Assembly: GCA_010279815.1 (NCBI GenBank)
Contig: QEOQ01000522.1
Location: forward strand, 389,673 to 453,672
Source: Brachionus plicatilis
Taxonomy: Eukaryota > Rotifera > Eurotatoria > Ploima > Brachionidae
DNA: 64,000 nt
Reading direction: 5' to 3'
The notes below the pieces were generated by a model, which worked only from the letters and a program-made list of their open reading frames with translations, ran no database searches and had not been told where the DNA came from. Below are positions 55,255 to 64,000 of this stretch, piece by piece. The position numbers and the translations under genes were made by a program. The first letter of the stretch is position 1, and each line of letters begins with the position of its first letter.

Positions 55255-55523
55255 TTGAATGCAATTTTGTTCATTTATTAAGAAGAGAAACAAGATAATA
55301 TTTGAAGGATTGAAAATAAAAGGAGTATGTAAAATAAATTAATTAATTAATTTTAATCAAATATGTAAATTTTTATTTTTAACTTGTTATTATTATTTTA
55401 TAAAATTAAATAAATGAAGTGTTAATCGATATTCATGGCATGTTGACTAACTTTGAAAGTTAAGTTAATAAAATAAAAAAAATAAAATACCAACAAAAAA
55501 AATATAAAAAATTTTTAAAATAA
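55255..55523. other. AT-rich spacer
   Basis: Nothing recognised. Confidence 0.5.
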
Positions 55524-56201
55524 AAAATACTGGGTCTTGCCTGTTATGTGACCAAGGGGGTCATGTAATATGTGACCTGATGACTCATGTCAGTTTGGTC
55601 ACCGGGTATTTTTTTTCGGGTCACATAAAGTTGGATCACACATTATATGATCATCGATACCAAAAATTTACAAATTTATAGGTCACCAAAATATTTTAAT
55701 GGGTCACAAAAGTATTCTGATGGGCATCAAAATTTAAATAATTCCAAATTTTTTAAGACAAAAATTTTAGATTTCTCTTCACATTCTAAAATAAGCTAAA
55801 TAAAAATTTTTCAAAAAAATGATGTAGTAAATTTGAAGTCTTCTTACAACTATTTAAAAAGCAGTGATTTATTTTTGAGAAAATTTATAAAATGGACAAA
55901 GAAAATCGCGAATTATTTGGTTTCGTTAGGGCTAATTTTACCAATTCCAAATTGTACAAATGATTCCTTCTTGAAAAATGGTAAAAAGATGGAATTGAAG
56001 GGTCACCAAATATTTTGATCGATCACAAAAACATTTTGGTTTAAAATAAAAAAAATAAGAAAGAAAATTATGGTCATATAATGTGTGACCCAAACTTATG
56101 TGACCCGAAAAAAAAAGATCCGGTTACCAAACTGACACGAGTCATCAGGTCACATATTACATGACCCCCTATGTAACATAACAGGCAAGACTCAAAATAC
56201 T
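55524..56201. mobile_element. complete Merlin-like element with perfect 8-bp TSD
   Basis: AAAATACT flanks both sides (55524-55531, 56194-56201). The element (55532-56193) starts GGGTCTTGCCTGTTATG and ends in its complement (GGCAAGACTC). Inverted ends are over 100 bp and include GTCATGTAATATGTGACC and ATGACTCATGTCAGTTTGG. Same family as 47588-49216. Confidence 0.88.
55833..56018 (+). pseudogene. zinc-finger tail remnant in Merlin-like element
   Basis: A 61-codon frame ends IPNCTNDSFLKNGKKMELKG then HQIF. Its spacing recalls the C-x2-C...MKNE-x-GVK...H finger in the other two Merlin-like families, though one Cys is missing. Probably a decayed transposase C-terminus. Confidence 0.35.
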
Positions 56202-56404
56202 CATAAAAAAGGATAATTATTTTTTATTAATTAAAGTTGAGAATTTATTTATTTTCAGGAAATTGTTTTTACACAACCATTATTTTTTTTAAAACATAAC
56301 AAAATATTAATTGAACACTATACTTTTAAAACATAAGAATTATTTTATTATAACATAAAAAAATTATCTAAAGTCAATTACATCATTTAATATTATCTAA
56401 AGTC

Positions 56405-56955
56405 AATCACAACATAAAAAAGTAAACTAATGATTTAAAGCACCTTTGGATTTTTTAAGGTCTTCCTCGACCTCGAACACCAGTATCATTGGTCAAAACA
56501 TTCGACTCACTCACATCCTATTGCTTAGAAGATTAAATTTTAAGTATCGTATCAACAATTTTCTCAGGTGAATAATAAATTGATTCATACTTAAGCATAA
56601 AACTGTTAATTTTATTATAGGTCGAGACCAAGCTTTCCAAAATAGCTATTTTATTTTCAGTCATAAATGAGTTTGGAGCTAGGTTTTCGTTCTTACGAGG
56701 TCTAAATACGAATTTTGAACTAGCTGTTTGAATGTCATATTTTACCATAGCTTTATAAATGTGTGCACACATTGAATAAGCATTAAAATATCGACATGAA
56801 CACTGTTTGGGGTTGAAATTGATAACAGAGACTGAACTTTTGCCATAATAAAAACACCCATTGTCACCGAATCTTATAAACATACTATCTATGAGATTCT
56901 AGGCATAAGCTTTAACTTTAGCATTAACCTCTCTCGAATACTTAAAATCGGGTAG
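56405..56955 (-). pseudogene. MULE transposase C-terminus with SWIM zinc finger
   Basis: One minus frame with four in-frame stops. PDFKYSREVNAKVKAYA* leads into FIRFGDNGCFYYG, then NFNPKQCSCRYFNAYSMCAH, a SWIM zinc finger (C-x-C-x(n)-C-x-H) typical of Mutator-like transposases after the DDE domain. After two more stops the frame gives TNDTGVRGRGRP*KIQRC, an AT-hook tail also usual in MULEs. The DDE domain is missing. Confidence 0.75.
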
Positions 56956-56964
56956 ATTCTCCCC

Positions 56965-57630
56965 ATAAACTGGAATAACAAATTTTCCCCTTTTAAAATT
57001 TCCCCATTAAAGATTTTCCCCCTTATTAATTTTCCCTCTTAATTGATTTCCACTATAAAAAAATTCTCCTTTTATAATTAATCAAATAAATTATCATTTT
57101 TAAACATTTTTGAGTAATTAAATTGAAAAAAAGCGAAAAATAATAAAATGATCTAATTAAAAAGCATTTTATAGTTTTACGATTACGCTAAAAAAAGTTT
57201 AAAAAAGCGACATATTTATCTTCAATAATTATTTATCTTCCTGATAAACACCTTTGTGCTAATTCAATTAATTAAAAATTTTAAAAACTCGTAAAAATTT
57301 AAGTAAATTCGATAATTTCATTTTTTTATAATTTATATTTATTTTAAAATTCAAATTTGAAATGTGAAATTTTTTGTTTACAAATTTAACTTGACATTTT
57401 AAAAATTTAAGAATATAATCAAATAATATATTTTTTTGTCTGTTTTTTCAAAAATCAAATTAAATATTGTGATCAGTAAAATTTTTTCTAAAGAAGATTT
57501 AAAAATATAATATTGTTCATAGAATTAAATTTTTAAAAAGGGGAATTTCAGTAAAGGGGAAAATAAAAAAAGGGGGAGAAAAAAAAGGGGAAAACTTTAC
57601 GGGGGAATTTTTACGGGGGGAAAATTCATA
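56965..57630. repeat. foldback element with C-tracts left and G-tracts right
   Basis: Left arm: TTTTCCCC-type repeats (56975-57070). Right arm: six GGGG to GGGGGG runs in 57540-57625, the inverse of the left arm. The interior is AT-rich with nothing coding. The right arm meets the simple rule for a G-quadruplex former if loops up to about 15-20 bases are allowed. Confidence 0.6.
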
Positions 57631-57639
57631 AAATACCTT

Positions 57640-57895
57640 TTGCAACAACTGTCAAAGTTTGCTAATTATGTGCAAAATCTCTGCAAATTGCACTGCGCTT
57701 GATCTCATTGAAATCTAATTTCTGCTAAATTTGCAGTTTTGCAGACCTTAATAGCTGATGCAACTTTGAAAGTTGCACAATGTCGTAATCACGTAACTAA
57801 TTTTAAACTTATAGAAAAAAAGTTTTTCAATATTTTATTATTTGTTTCTGTTCTTTTTATCATTTTGTACTGAATTTCACAAAACCTAGATAATC
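57640..57895. mobile_element. MITE family M1, second copy (left arm short)
   Basis: Matches 12460-12740: GTGCAAAATCTCTGCAAA core, TGATGCAACTTTGAAAGTTG and outer TTTTGTACTGAATTTCACAA. The left outer arm is missing, cut by the G-tract element. Confidence 0.7.
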
Positions 57896-57899
57896 ATCA

Positions 57900-58730
57900 A
57901 TTAAAATAAAGTTTGTATTTAATAAAAGAGAGTGGATTTTTTCATTTTAGATTGTAGTTTAATTTATTTAGAAGGTATTAAAATTAATAAAAGGAAATAT
58001 GAAATTTAATCTTTAATTAGCTTGGTCTTCAATTTTTTTTGCAAAAAAAAAAATACACTATTTCTGATGGGTCTTAAATTCACCACTTGAGCTTTCACGT
58101 ATAATTTTTATAAAAGAAAAATAAAAATATTTTCAAACAAAAGAAATTAATTTCTAGATATTTAGAGTTGATGGAAAAAAAGTCAAAAATTATTAAATAT
58201 ATTGATCAAAAAGCAAAAGAAGCATCGAAAAGGTCTTAAAGTGCCAACAAAAAATTGCTTTTGATTCAGCGTTGGTGAATTTAAAAAAAATTTTGAACGT
58301 TTTGAACTTTAGGGAATAAGTTAAGTAATAAATAAAACAATTAAATTTAGTTTAACGTTTATTAAAAAAAATCCAAAGTTATAACAAAAAAATAGTGGTA
58401 TAAACAGGATTGTTAAAAAGTTTAAAAAACACTTAATTTTCTTTATTGTCTATTTGAATTTGAAGTGCACAATGGGTAAAATTGTTATTATGAGGAGGTT
58501 TTTTTTCGGATAATTTATTACTTATTTCGAGATACTTTATTTTCTTAGACCAAAATTAATATAAATTCTGAATCCATTCATTTGTTGTTATAATTAGACA
58601 ATAACAGTCCAAATTGTTAAATTTTTTAAATTGTAAAAAAGTTGAGAAACTTGAATAAATCTTTTAAAAGCATAATATTCATCTTGAAAAACTTTTGAAA
58701 GAAAAAAAAATTTATTAAAAAAAAACTTTA
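57900..58730. other. AT-rich spacer
   Basis: Nothing recognised. Confidence 0.5.
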
Positions 58731-58734
58731 AAGT

Positions 58735-58785
58735 ACGGACTTGGACTTGACTTGAGACTTGTGACTATTAAACAACTCTGGAAAA
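58735..58785. mobile_element. hAT-like MITE right-end scrap
   Basis: ACGGACTTGGACTTGACTTG then GAGACTTGTGAC..TTAAACAACTCTG, identical in layout to the right end at 21190-21238. Confidence 0.6.
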
Positions 58786-58799
58786 ACGCATTGCCTTAC

Positions 58800-59110
58800 T
58801 AAAATATGAATCCTCATATTCTCTTAGCATATTCATTGGTGGAAACAAGCTATTTCCTAAAAGGCTTATATTTTTTGTAGTAGAAAAAATTTTTTTCGTA
58901 GTAGAAAAAATGAATTTATTAAAAATAATTTTTTTTTTAGAAAAAATAGTCTCGATAATAGAAAAAAATAACTATCTTTGTTCTCACCTTTATCGATTAA
59001 GAAAACTATCACTTAATATTAAATGACAAATAACTTATTAACACTTTATTAATTAAATGTAAAATGAGTATAAAAAAGCATTAAAACAGTAAAAGCTTTA
59101 TAAGTTTATA
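58800..59110. other. AT-rich spacer
   Basis: GTAGAAAAAA-type repeats; nothing coding. Confidence 0.5.
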
Positions 59111-59119
59111 GAGGGTAAG

Positions 59120-59640
59120 ATGATTGTTTATGAAGAGCAATCAGGGTTCCGTAAACATAGATGATAACTTGGTGTTTCAATAGATGATAACAAAAAGTTA
59201 TCGAATCGTTTAACAGTAAAAAGAATACATGTGCAATCTTCCTTAACATTTCTAAAGCATTCGATCGAGTTTGGCACAACGGTCTAATATAAAGACTTAT
59301 TAGGCTGAAAGTGCCAGATTACATCATTCTCTGGATAATATCTTTCCTGAGCTCTAGACACTTCAAAGGAAACACAAATAACTCATTAAATGATCCATTC
59401 AAAATTAGAGCTGGAGTCCCACAGGGATCAGTAATAAGTCCTCTCTTTTTTAACCTGTTCATTAATGATACCCCAAAAAAGAACAAACTAATTCAAATTA
59501 TTCACTCCTGTTTGCGGACGACTTGGTCGCATTTTTTATTTTTAGAAATAAGGGTAAAATTGAGTCTCAAATATTTTTATTATGAAGGAGCATTAGCTCG
59601 ATACAGATTTAACAAATAAATATTATAAATAAAACTTATT
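59120..59640 (+). pseudogene. LINE reverse transcriptase with 3' tail, internally deleted
   Basis: Blocks in order: EEQSGFRKHR, then NISKAFDRVWHNGLI (after shifts), VPDYIILWIISFLSSR, RAGVPQGSVISPLFFNLFIN, and in the next frame LLFADDLVAFFIF. It then jumps to the 3' end GAAGGAGCATTAGCTCGATA and an A/T tail; the thumb domain is deleted. Same family as 44700-45600. The tail identifies the scraps at 16.3, 50.8 and 53.8 kb. Confidence 0.8.
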
Positions 59641-59647
59641 AAAAAAA

Positions 59648-61076
59648 ATGTTTCAAGATTCAGAATTTGACTCGTCATCGACTTCAATAATTTAACGATC
59701 AGCTGCCAACAATCCAGATGATACGGACAATGAAAGCGAGGACATTATTCCACCAAAAAAATCCAGGGGCGAAGCTAAAGTGTATGATTATTACAATACA
59801 TGGATGATTTTTTCAAATCATTAGGCGAAGTATTACAAAAAGTGATAGTCGATGATATCAATTTTTTTCAAGCAAAAGTTTTAAGAGAACATTTTGAAAT
59901 TTTTTTTCTATTTTCTCAAGTATTTTTTCTACATTTAAATATTTTTTCATAAAAATATTTTTTTTTATAGAAAATATATATTGAAACTCTTACTCTAAAT
60001 ATTGGGAATAAAAACAGTCTTAAATATTCTGCGGGGTTATAGGGTTAGGGTTAGGGTTAGGTAACCCTTATACCCTAACCCCATTTAGTTGGCAAGTCAG
60101 ATTCTGGCAAGACAAGCTTCATTGTAGCACTATTGTGCAAGATTGTAATTTTAAAAATTTTAATTCAATTCACTGATTTATTTCTTTAGCTGTTTATTCT
60201 CATCAGATTTTCATGCCTGACAAAGGAAAGTGCGAATGGCAAGATTGGAATCCCTATCAGTATACCCATGTGATTATCGATGAAATGAATCTCCAAGAAT
60301 ACTATAAGAACACTTGGAAGCAAGTGGTTGCTGGGGAAGCATTTCAAACTAGTGTAAAGCATAAGGAGTCAGAGTGTAGACTAGTTCATTGTCCTATGAT
60401 CTTTATTTCGAATCACTTGCCAGAGCCTTTCCCGGGAATGGAAACCCGGTTAAAAATCGTCGAATGCGACGAAAAGTCAGCTTTCATCAGTGACATTAAT
60501 GATTATTTAATATGGGATTTTTCAATAAACGAGGAAGATTTGCCATTACAGCCTGATAGGATGGAAATTCATCCGTTTGATTATGTCAGATGGGAAACTG
60601 AACCTAAAAGTCACCTAGAAAAGATTTCTGACTCTGGATTTCTCCCAGAAACACCAGCGACATCTAGAGACTTTGATAAAATGTCTACAAATAGTAATTG
60701 TTTTGTTTTTAATTTAATGAAATTTTGATTCTAATTAATTTCTTTTTATTTTAAGCTGCTCTTAGTGTACCAAAAACGCCTAGACGAACATTTGATATTG
60801 ATGAGCGGAGTGAATTAAGTACTTTTTCAAGTTGTTCGGCAGTCTCAAAGCGAACCATATCGGAGGAAATTGTGAATGAACTGTTCGATTTATCGAATGT
60901 TGAAAGCACGCCAGTTCATAAGATAAAAAAATTTCCAGAGCTGTATTTACTTTAGCAAAAAAATAGCAAGTCAAAACAAGTGATTTAACAGACTCCGACG
61001 AACATGATAAAGAAGTCGAAGCTGAAATATTCAATATTTTGACTGATCTCATCGATGATGTGCAAGAGAACCAATA
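59648..61076 (+). pseudogene. Rep-like gene 1: SF3-type helicase with introns
   Basis: Likely an old copy of a Rep gene from a CRESS-type DNA virus or a Rep-bearing element. The N-terminal part (59648-59880) is acidic, with a nonsense codon and a frameshift, and no nuclease motif was found. The helicase follows: Walker A GKSDSGKTS near 60096, a Walker B-like VIIDEM at about 60272, and a motif C-like CPMIFISN at about 60393. Three coding blocks are separated by two introns with consistent phases: 60143-60204 (the acceptor is CATCAG, not the earlier TTTAG) and about 60696-60753. The C-terminal exon is Ser/acid-rich and its last 30 codons need another frame. The helicase part is open over 170 codons, so either decay is recent or the domain is kept. 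Introns mean it has lived in the nuclear genome a long time. Confidence 0.6.
60034..60085. repeat. head-to-head TTAGGG / CCCTAA tract
   Basis: GGGTTAGGGTTAGGGTTAGG is followed at once by TAACCCTTATACCCTAACCC on the same strand, so G-rich repeats meet C-rich repeats and can fold back. TTAGGG is the ancestral animal telomere unit. It sits just before the Walker A exon of the Rep-like gene. Confidence 0.8.
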
Positions 61077-61153
61077 ATTTATTTTCCATATTTTGTTTTT
61101 TTTTTCTTTAAATTTAAATTCATCTATTCATTGTCCAAATTATTAAATAAAAT

Positions 61154-61973
61154 TATTTCCAAATGTTAAAAAATGTTTTCTTATGCTTGACAATAACAAA
61201 AGTTCCATTGTATCGAACAACAAGAGTTAACATTTTTCAAATATTTGAAAATTTATCTTTTGAGCTGCTAGTCGCTCATGAAGATCATGCTGACATGTAC
61301 ACTGTTCATTATCATATTTTTATTTTTTGTTCGGCCGAAGTAACTAAAGTAGATAAATTGGGTTATTTAATTAATATTAAAAACGATTATTTAGCTATCT
61401 TATGAAGAGGTCTTTTCCATTTTAAAAAGAACATTTGATTTTTCATTCGGCCTTTAATTTGAAAGGTGTCATAACGAAGATACTAAAGTCGAGTCGACTC
61501 GACTAAAAAAAAATTCGAGTCGACTCGAGTCGACTTGGAAAAAAATTTAGTCGACTCTAGTCGACCTAGTCGATTTCCAACACTAGGATTAACGCCTGGA
61601 GTGAATGGGATCCAAAAATTAAAAATCTGGTTATATTTGATCAAATTGGCTTCAGCCAACGTGATTGTATGTTTTTGAATAAGATTTTGAAAAAGGAAGT
61701 CTTTATTGTCAAAAAAAAATACACGAATTTGAAAACAAATGTAATAGTGAAATGTCCAATCATTCTTATTAGCAATCAAGGTCCTCCGATTGATTTTAAT
61801 GAAATGATTTTCTCGGTAAAAAAAGAAGCCAAATTAGGTAAAATGAATATTAAAGAAGATTTTAGTTTAATGATTTAAATTATTTTTTTTTAATTTTTTA
61901 ATAGATTCAGATGATTATCTTCATATAAAAAACTTTGTCATTATCGATCCAAAATCAAAGAAATACTTTTTGT
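61154..61973 (+). pseudogene. Rep-like gene 2: HUH nuclease part and helicase part, interrupted
   Basis: Block 1 (about 61163-61405) has a candidate first Rep motif (FLCLTITK) and a His-hydrophobic-His motif (VHYHIFIF), as in HUH endonucleases that start rolling-circle replication. Its frame stops, and a hAT-like end with GTCGACTCGA repeats follows (61470-61585). Block 2 (about 61590-61815) has the helicase Walker B-like NLVIFDQ and motif C-like CPIILISNQGPP, parallel to gene 1. A 3' exon (about 61904-61973) joins in phase over an intron that starts near 61840 with GTAAAA. The Walker A exon is missing. Gene 1 and gene 2 are related but not identical, so this is either a tandem duplication or two captures. 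Confidence 0.5.
61470..61585. mobile_element. hAT-like terminus with GTCGACTCGA repeats
   Basis: AGTCGACT-type repeats in both orientations end in GTCGATTTCCAACACTAG; the complement TAGTGTTGGAAATCGACTAG is the style of a hAT terminus. No second end is clear. Confidence 0.5.
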
Positions 61974-61984
61974 AAAAAACTTAT

Positions 61985-62115
61985 TTGTTAGTTATTATTA
62001 ATATTGAACAATTTATTCAAAAAAAAAAAGACGAAATTTTAATTTTTTTCTCAATTAAAGTCATTTAATATTTTTTAAAGACAAATTTAATCGCACTATA
62101 GTAAATTCTTTTCTC
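61985..62115. other. AT-rich spacer
   Basis: Nothing recognised. Confidence 0.5.
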
Positions 62116-62117
62116 TA

Positions 62118-63098
62118 CACTCAAAGGACCGCGGTGTCAATTTTAACTTTTTGAGTATAAATCTTTAGATATTTTTTTTTTGAAAAAAGTTTTTGGTAAT
62201 TTTATTTCACCAACTTTATTTGGTATCAAAAAAAAAATAAAAATTGAAATTTTGAATTAAAAAAGTTGAATTTTCATGCAAAAAAAAAAAATATACCTCT
62301 AAGGACCGACGGTGTCAATTTGACACTTTTTGAATTTATTGCAAAATTTTATTGACATTTTGCCAAAATTGATTATAAACTGTTTAAATAAAATAAGTAA
62401 AAAAATTTGTAAAAAAAATAGTCAAAAATTTGAAATGTCTAAAAGAGAAGCTGGCCTAAAGACCCTTGAAGCCTTGAGAAACACCGATGACACTCAATTT
62501 ATAGCCTCAGATGATGATGATGCGGATTTTTTAGACGATCATAACTTTTTGGATGAATTTGATGAAGTTGATGCTGATATTGATGAGGATTCTAAAGAAA
62601 GAAATAGAAAATTCTTTTTGAAGAAGAAGTGGATGATACAAGCCAACATGTCATTGATTCGATTGAAAGTACAATCAATAGGGTAAACTTGGACCAAAAT
62701 CCTGACAAGACAAAAAAAAATTGGAGTTGTTTGGACAAAGCTAAAGAATGGAGAAGATTTATCACTTAGAAACAAAAATTAATTTCAATGAGAGATCCGA
62801 ACCAACCAGCTATGCAACAAGGAACATAGACAATACCAAGATATTAGCGTTTATGATGAATTTTGATATGTATATGCTAAATTTGATCGTACAATGTACA
62901 AATTCGACTAGGATGTAGAACTATAATCGACTTAAAATTTATTCAGAATAAAATAATTATTTTTTTTTACCAAAATTAGTCCTTTTAACTTTACAAAACC
63001 TAAAATTTGTCGAGTATTTTGCAGGTTTATATAAAAAGTGTCAATTTGACACCGCCGGTCTTTAGAGGTATAAAAAATATCGGGCTTTTGAGTGTTAA
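62118..63098 (+). mobile_element. piggyBac-like transposon remnant
   Basis: Ends CACTCAAAGGACC (62118) and, in complement, CACTCAAAAGCCC (to 63094) with TTAA at 63095-63098, the target of piggyBac elements; the left TTAA is not conserved. A second inner inverted pair, ACCTCTAAGGACCGACGGTG at 62295 and its complement to 63070, carries TGTCAATTTGACA. Confidence 0.6.
62435..62920 (+). pseudogene. piggyBac-like transposase N-terminal part
   Basis: ATG at 62435 opens an acidic leader (MSKREAGLKTLEALRNTDDT, then DDDDADFLDDHNF and DADIDEDSKE). After a shift near 62620 comes FEEEVDDTSQHVIDSIESTI, and after another TSYATRNIDNTKILAFMMNF with LNLIVQCTNSTRM, which resembles the region just before the catalytic core of piggyBac transposases (...LIVE.TN). 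The catalytic DDD domain is absent. Confidence 0.5.
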
Positions 63099-63212
63099 AC
63101 TCATGTTTAATTTTGTCAAAATCAAAACTGCTCATAACTTTTAAATATAAATAGAAGTAAATAAAATTAAAATCCAAACATTTAAAAATAAAATAAAAAT
63201 AAAACTTAAAAA

Positions 63213-63980
63213 ATGCCGAAAATAGTTTTCAAATTGCCTTTAAACTTGGAGATTCAACGACTTACGAATATTTACAGTCCCCAAATAGCCAAAATGACCG
63301 ATGTGAACGATCAGTAAAAATTAAACTTTTTCAATTTAGTTGTACCAGCTTTTGCCGACCCGAAAATTATCAAAGATTTATCAGATATGCCAAGATTTGT
63401 TTGCAAATTCGAAGAATGCAAAGTAGAAACAAAGTCTTTTGCTAGCAAACAGAAATTTGTCCAGAACCTTAAAATAATGCATGACCAAGAGCTTCCGTGT
63501 GGTTGTAAGTTTCTTTATCCGAATGATAAAAGTACGGTACCAGGAGGATTTTGGTGTTCAGTGTGCAGTCATCATTATTGCCGTCGAGATCACTTGCAGA
63601 ATCATATCCGTACAAGTACTCTTTGCAAGAATGCAAGTGTTGCAGTTCAAAATCCACTCGAACTTCGTGAACTTGAAATTGAGAATATACTTGCCATTGA
63701 AGAAAGTAGTCTTCCTAAAAGTAACAGTTTTGATTTCAAACAAATAGAATACAAGTCACTTTTGTCAATTGAGTGGAAGCCGGCTGTGATTGAAAATCAA
63801 AACTCACTTTTAATTGATAAGCTGAAAGAAAAAGGGGAATCCAAAGATTGCTTTAGCGAAATTGTCAAATCATTTTCAACGATGACTTTAAATAGGCGAA
63901 AAGATTCGAATGAGTTGGCAAGAAAGTCAAAAACGTGCCTCAATATCTTTACTTCATTTGTTGCATATTTTTTAGGCTAG
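63213..63980 (+). CDS. C2H2 zinc-finger protein, probably two exons
   Basis: The open part (63387 to stop at 63980, and in frame back to about 63325) has FVCKFEECKVETKSFASK with a following MHD, which looks like an imperfect C2H2 finger, then LPCGC, then a good finger CSVCSHHYCRRDHLQNHIRT. The C-terminal half is unstructured and charged. An upstream ATG at 63213 (MPKIVFKLPLNLEIQRLTNI) is in the same frame but hits TAA at 63316. A 63-bp intron (donor GTCCCC, acceptor TTTAG) would remove the stop and stay in phase, but the donor is weak. Family unknown; fingers of this sort bind nucleic acid. Confidence 0.55.
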
Positions 63981-64000
63981 GATCTCTCACTCCAATGGAG

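Noticed and set aside
60780..61052. 90-codon minus frame
   Set aside because: Antisense of the Rep-like C-terminal exon.

Overview
The window looks like nuclear DNA from a small-genome invertebrate, most probably a monogonont rotifer of the Brachionus type. This is inference. It rests on very high A+T content, animal-only gene families (Nanos, DEG/ENaC channel, a C6orf163-like coiled-coil protein), introns of 47-70 bp with GT..AG ends, and a dense load of LINE, LTR, Merlin-, hAT-, mariner/pogo-, MULE- and piggyBac-like remnants. There is one assembly gap (34199-34335). I see no bacterial operons, rRNA, tRNA or CRISPR array.

Genes that can be assembled exon by exon with matching phases are: a DEG/ENaC sodium channel (minus, 20068-17509, 3 exons, 494 aa); two duplicated genes for a secreted protein with 41-aa WD40 repeats (plus, 8702-9893 and 26732-28048); a C6orf163-like coiled-coil protein (minus, 35259-30204, 5 exons, 330 aa), whose 3' end is duplicated beside the first WD40 copy; a six-exon coiled-coil gene of unknown role (minus, 43602-42606, 253 aa); and nanos (minus, 46674-46015, 2 exons, 197 aa). 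A C2H2 zinc-finger gene lies at the right edge (63213-63980).

Layout: 1-8 kb, satellite-like repeat, LINE remnants and a hAT-like foldback. 8.1-12.3 kb, first copy of a segmental duplication (WD40 gene plus coiled-coil gene end). 12.3-17.4 kb, MITEs, a Ty3-like LTR element reduced to an integrase piece, and LINE fragments. 17.5-20.1 kb, the channel gene, whose first intron holds a MITE broken by a hAT-like element that itself holds a solo LTR. 20.4-25.1 kb, transposon remnants and a 1-kb AAGAACC-type repeat. 25.2-35.3 kb, second copy of the duplication with the intact coiled-coil gene. 36-42.5 kb, LINE pieces, palindromic elements and a pogo-like element. 42.6-46.7 kb, the six-exon gene and nanos. 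47.6-57.9 kb, nested DNA transposons, including Merlin-like elements with a C-terminal zinc finger, a stack of palindromes around an AT-hook ORF, and a MULE remnant. 59.1-63.1 kb, a LINE, a cluster of intron-containing Rep-like (HUH nuclease plus SF3-type helicase) remnants with a head-to-head TTAGGG tract, and a piggyBac-like element.

The most unusual items are the Rep-like cluster (59.6-62.0 kb), the secreted WD40 pair, and the Merlin-like elements sharing a zinc-finger tail. All function calls come from motifs read by eye; no database search was possible.
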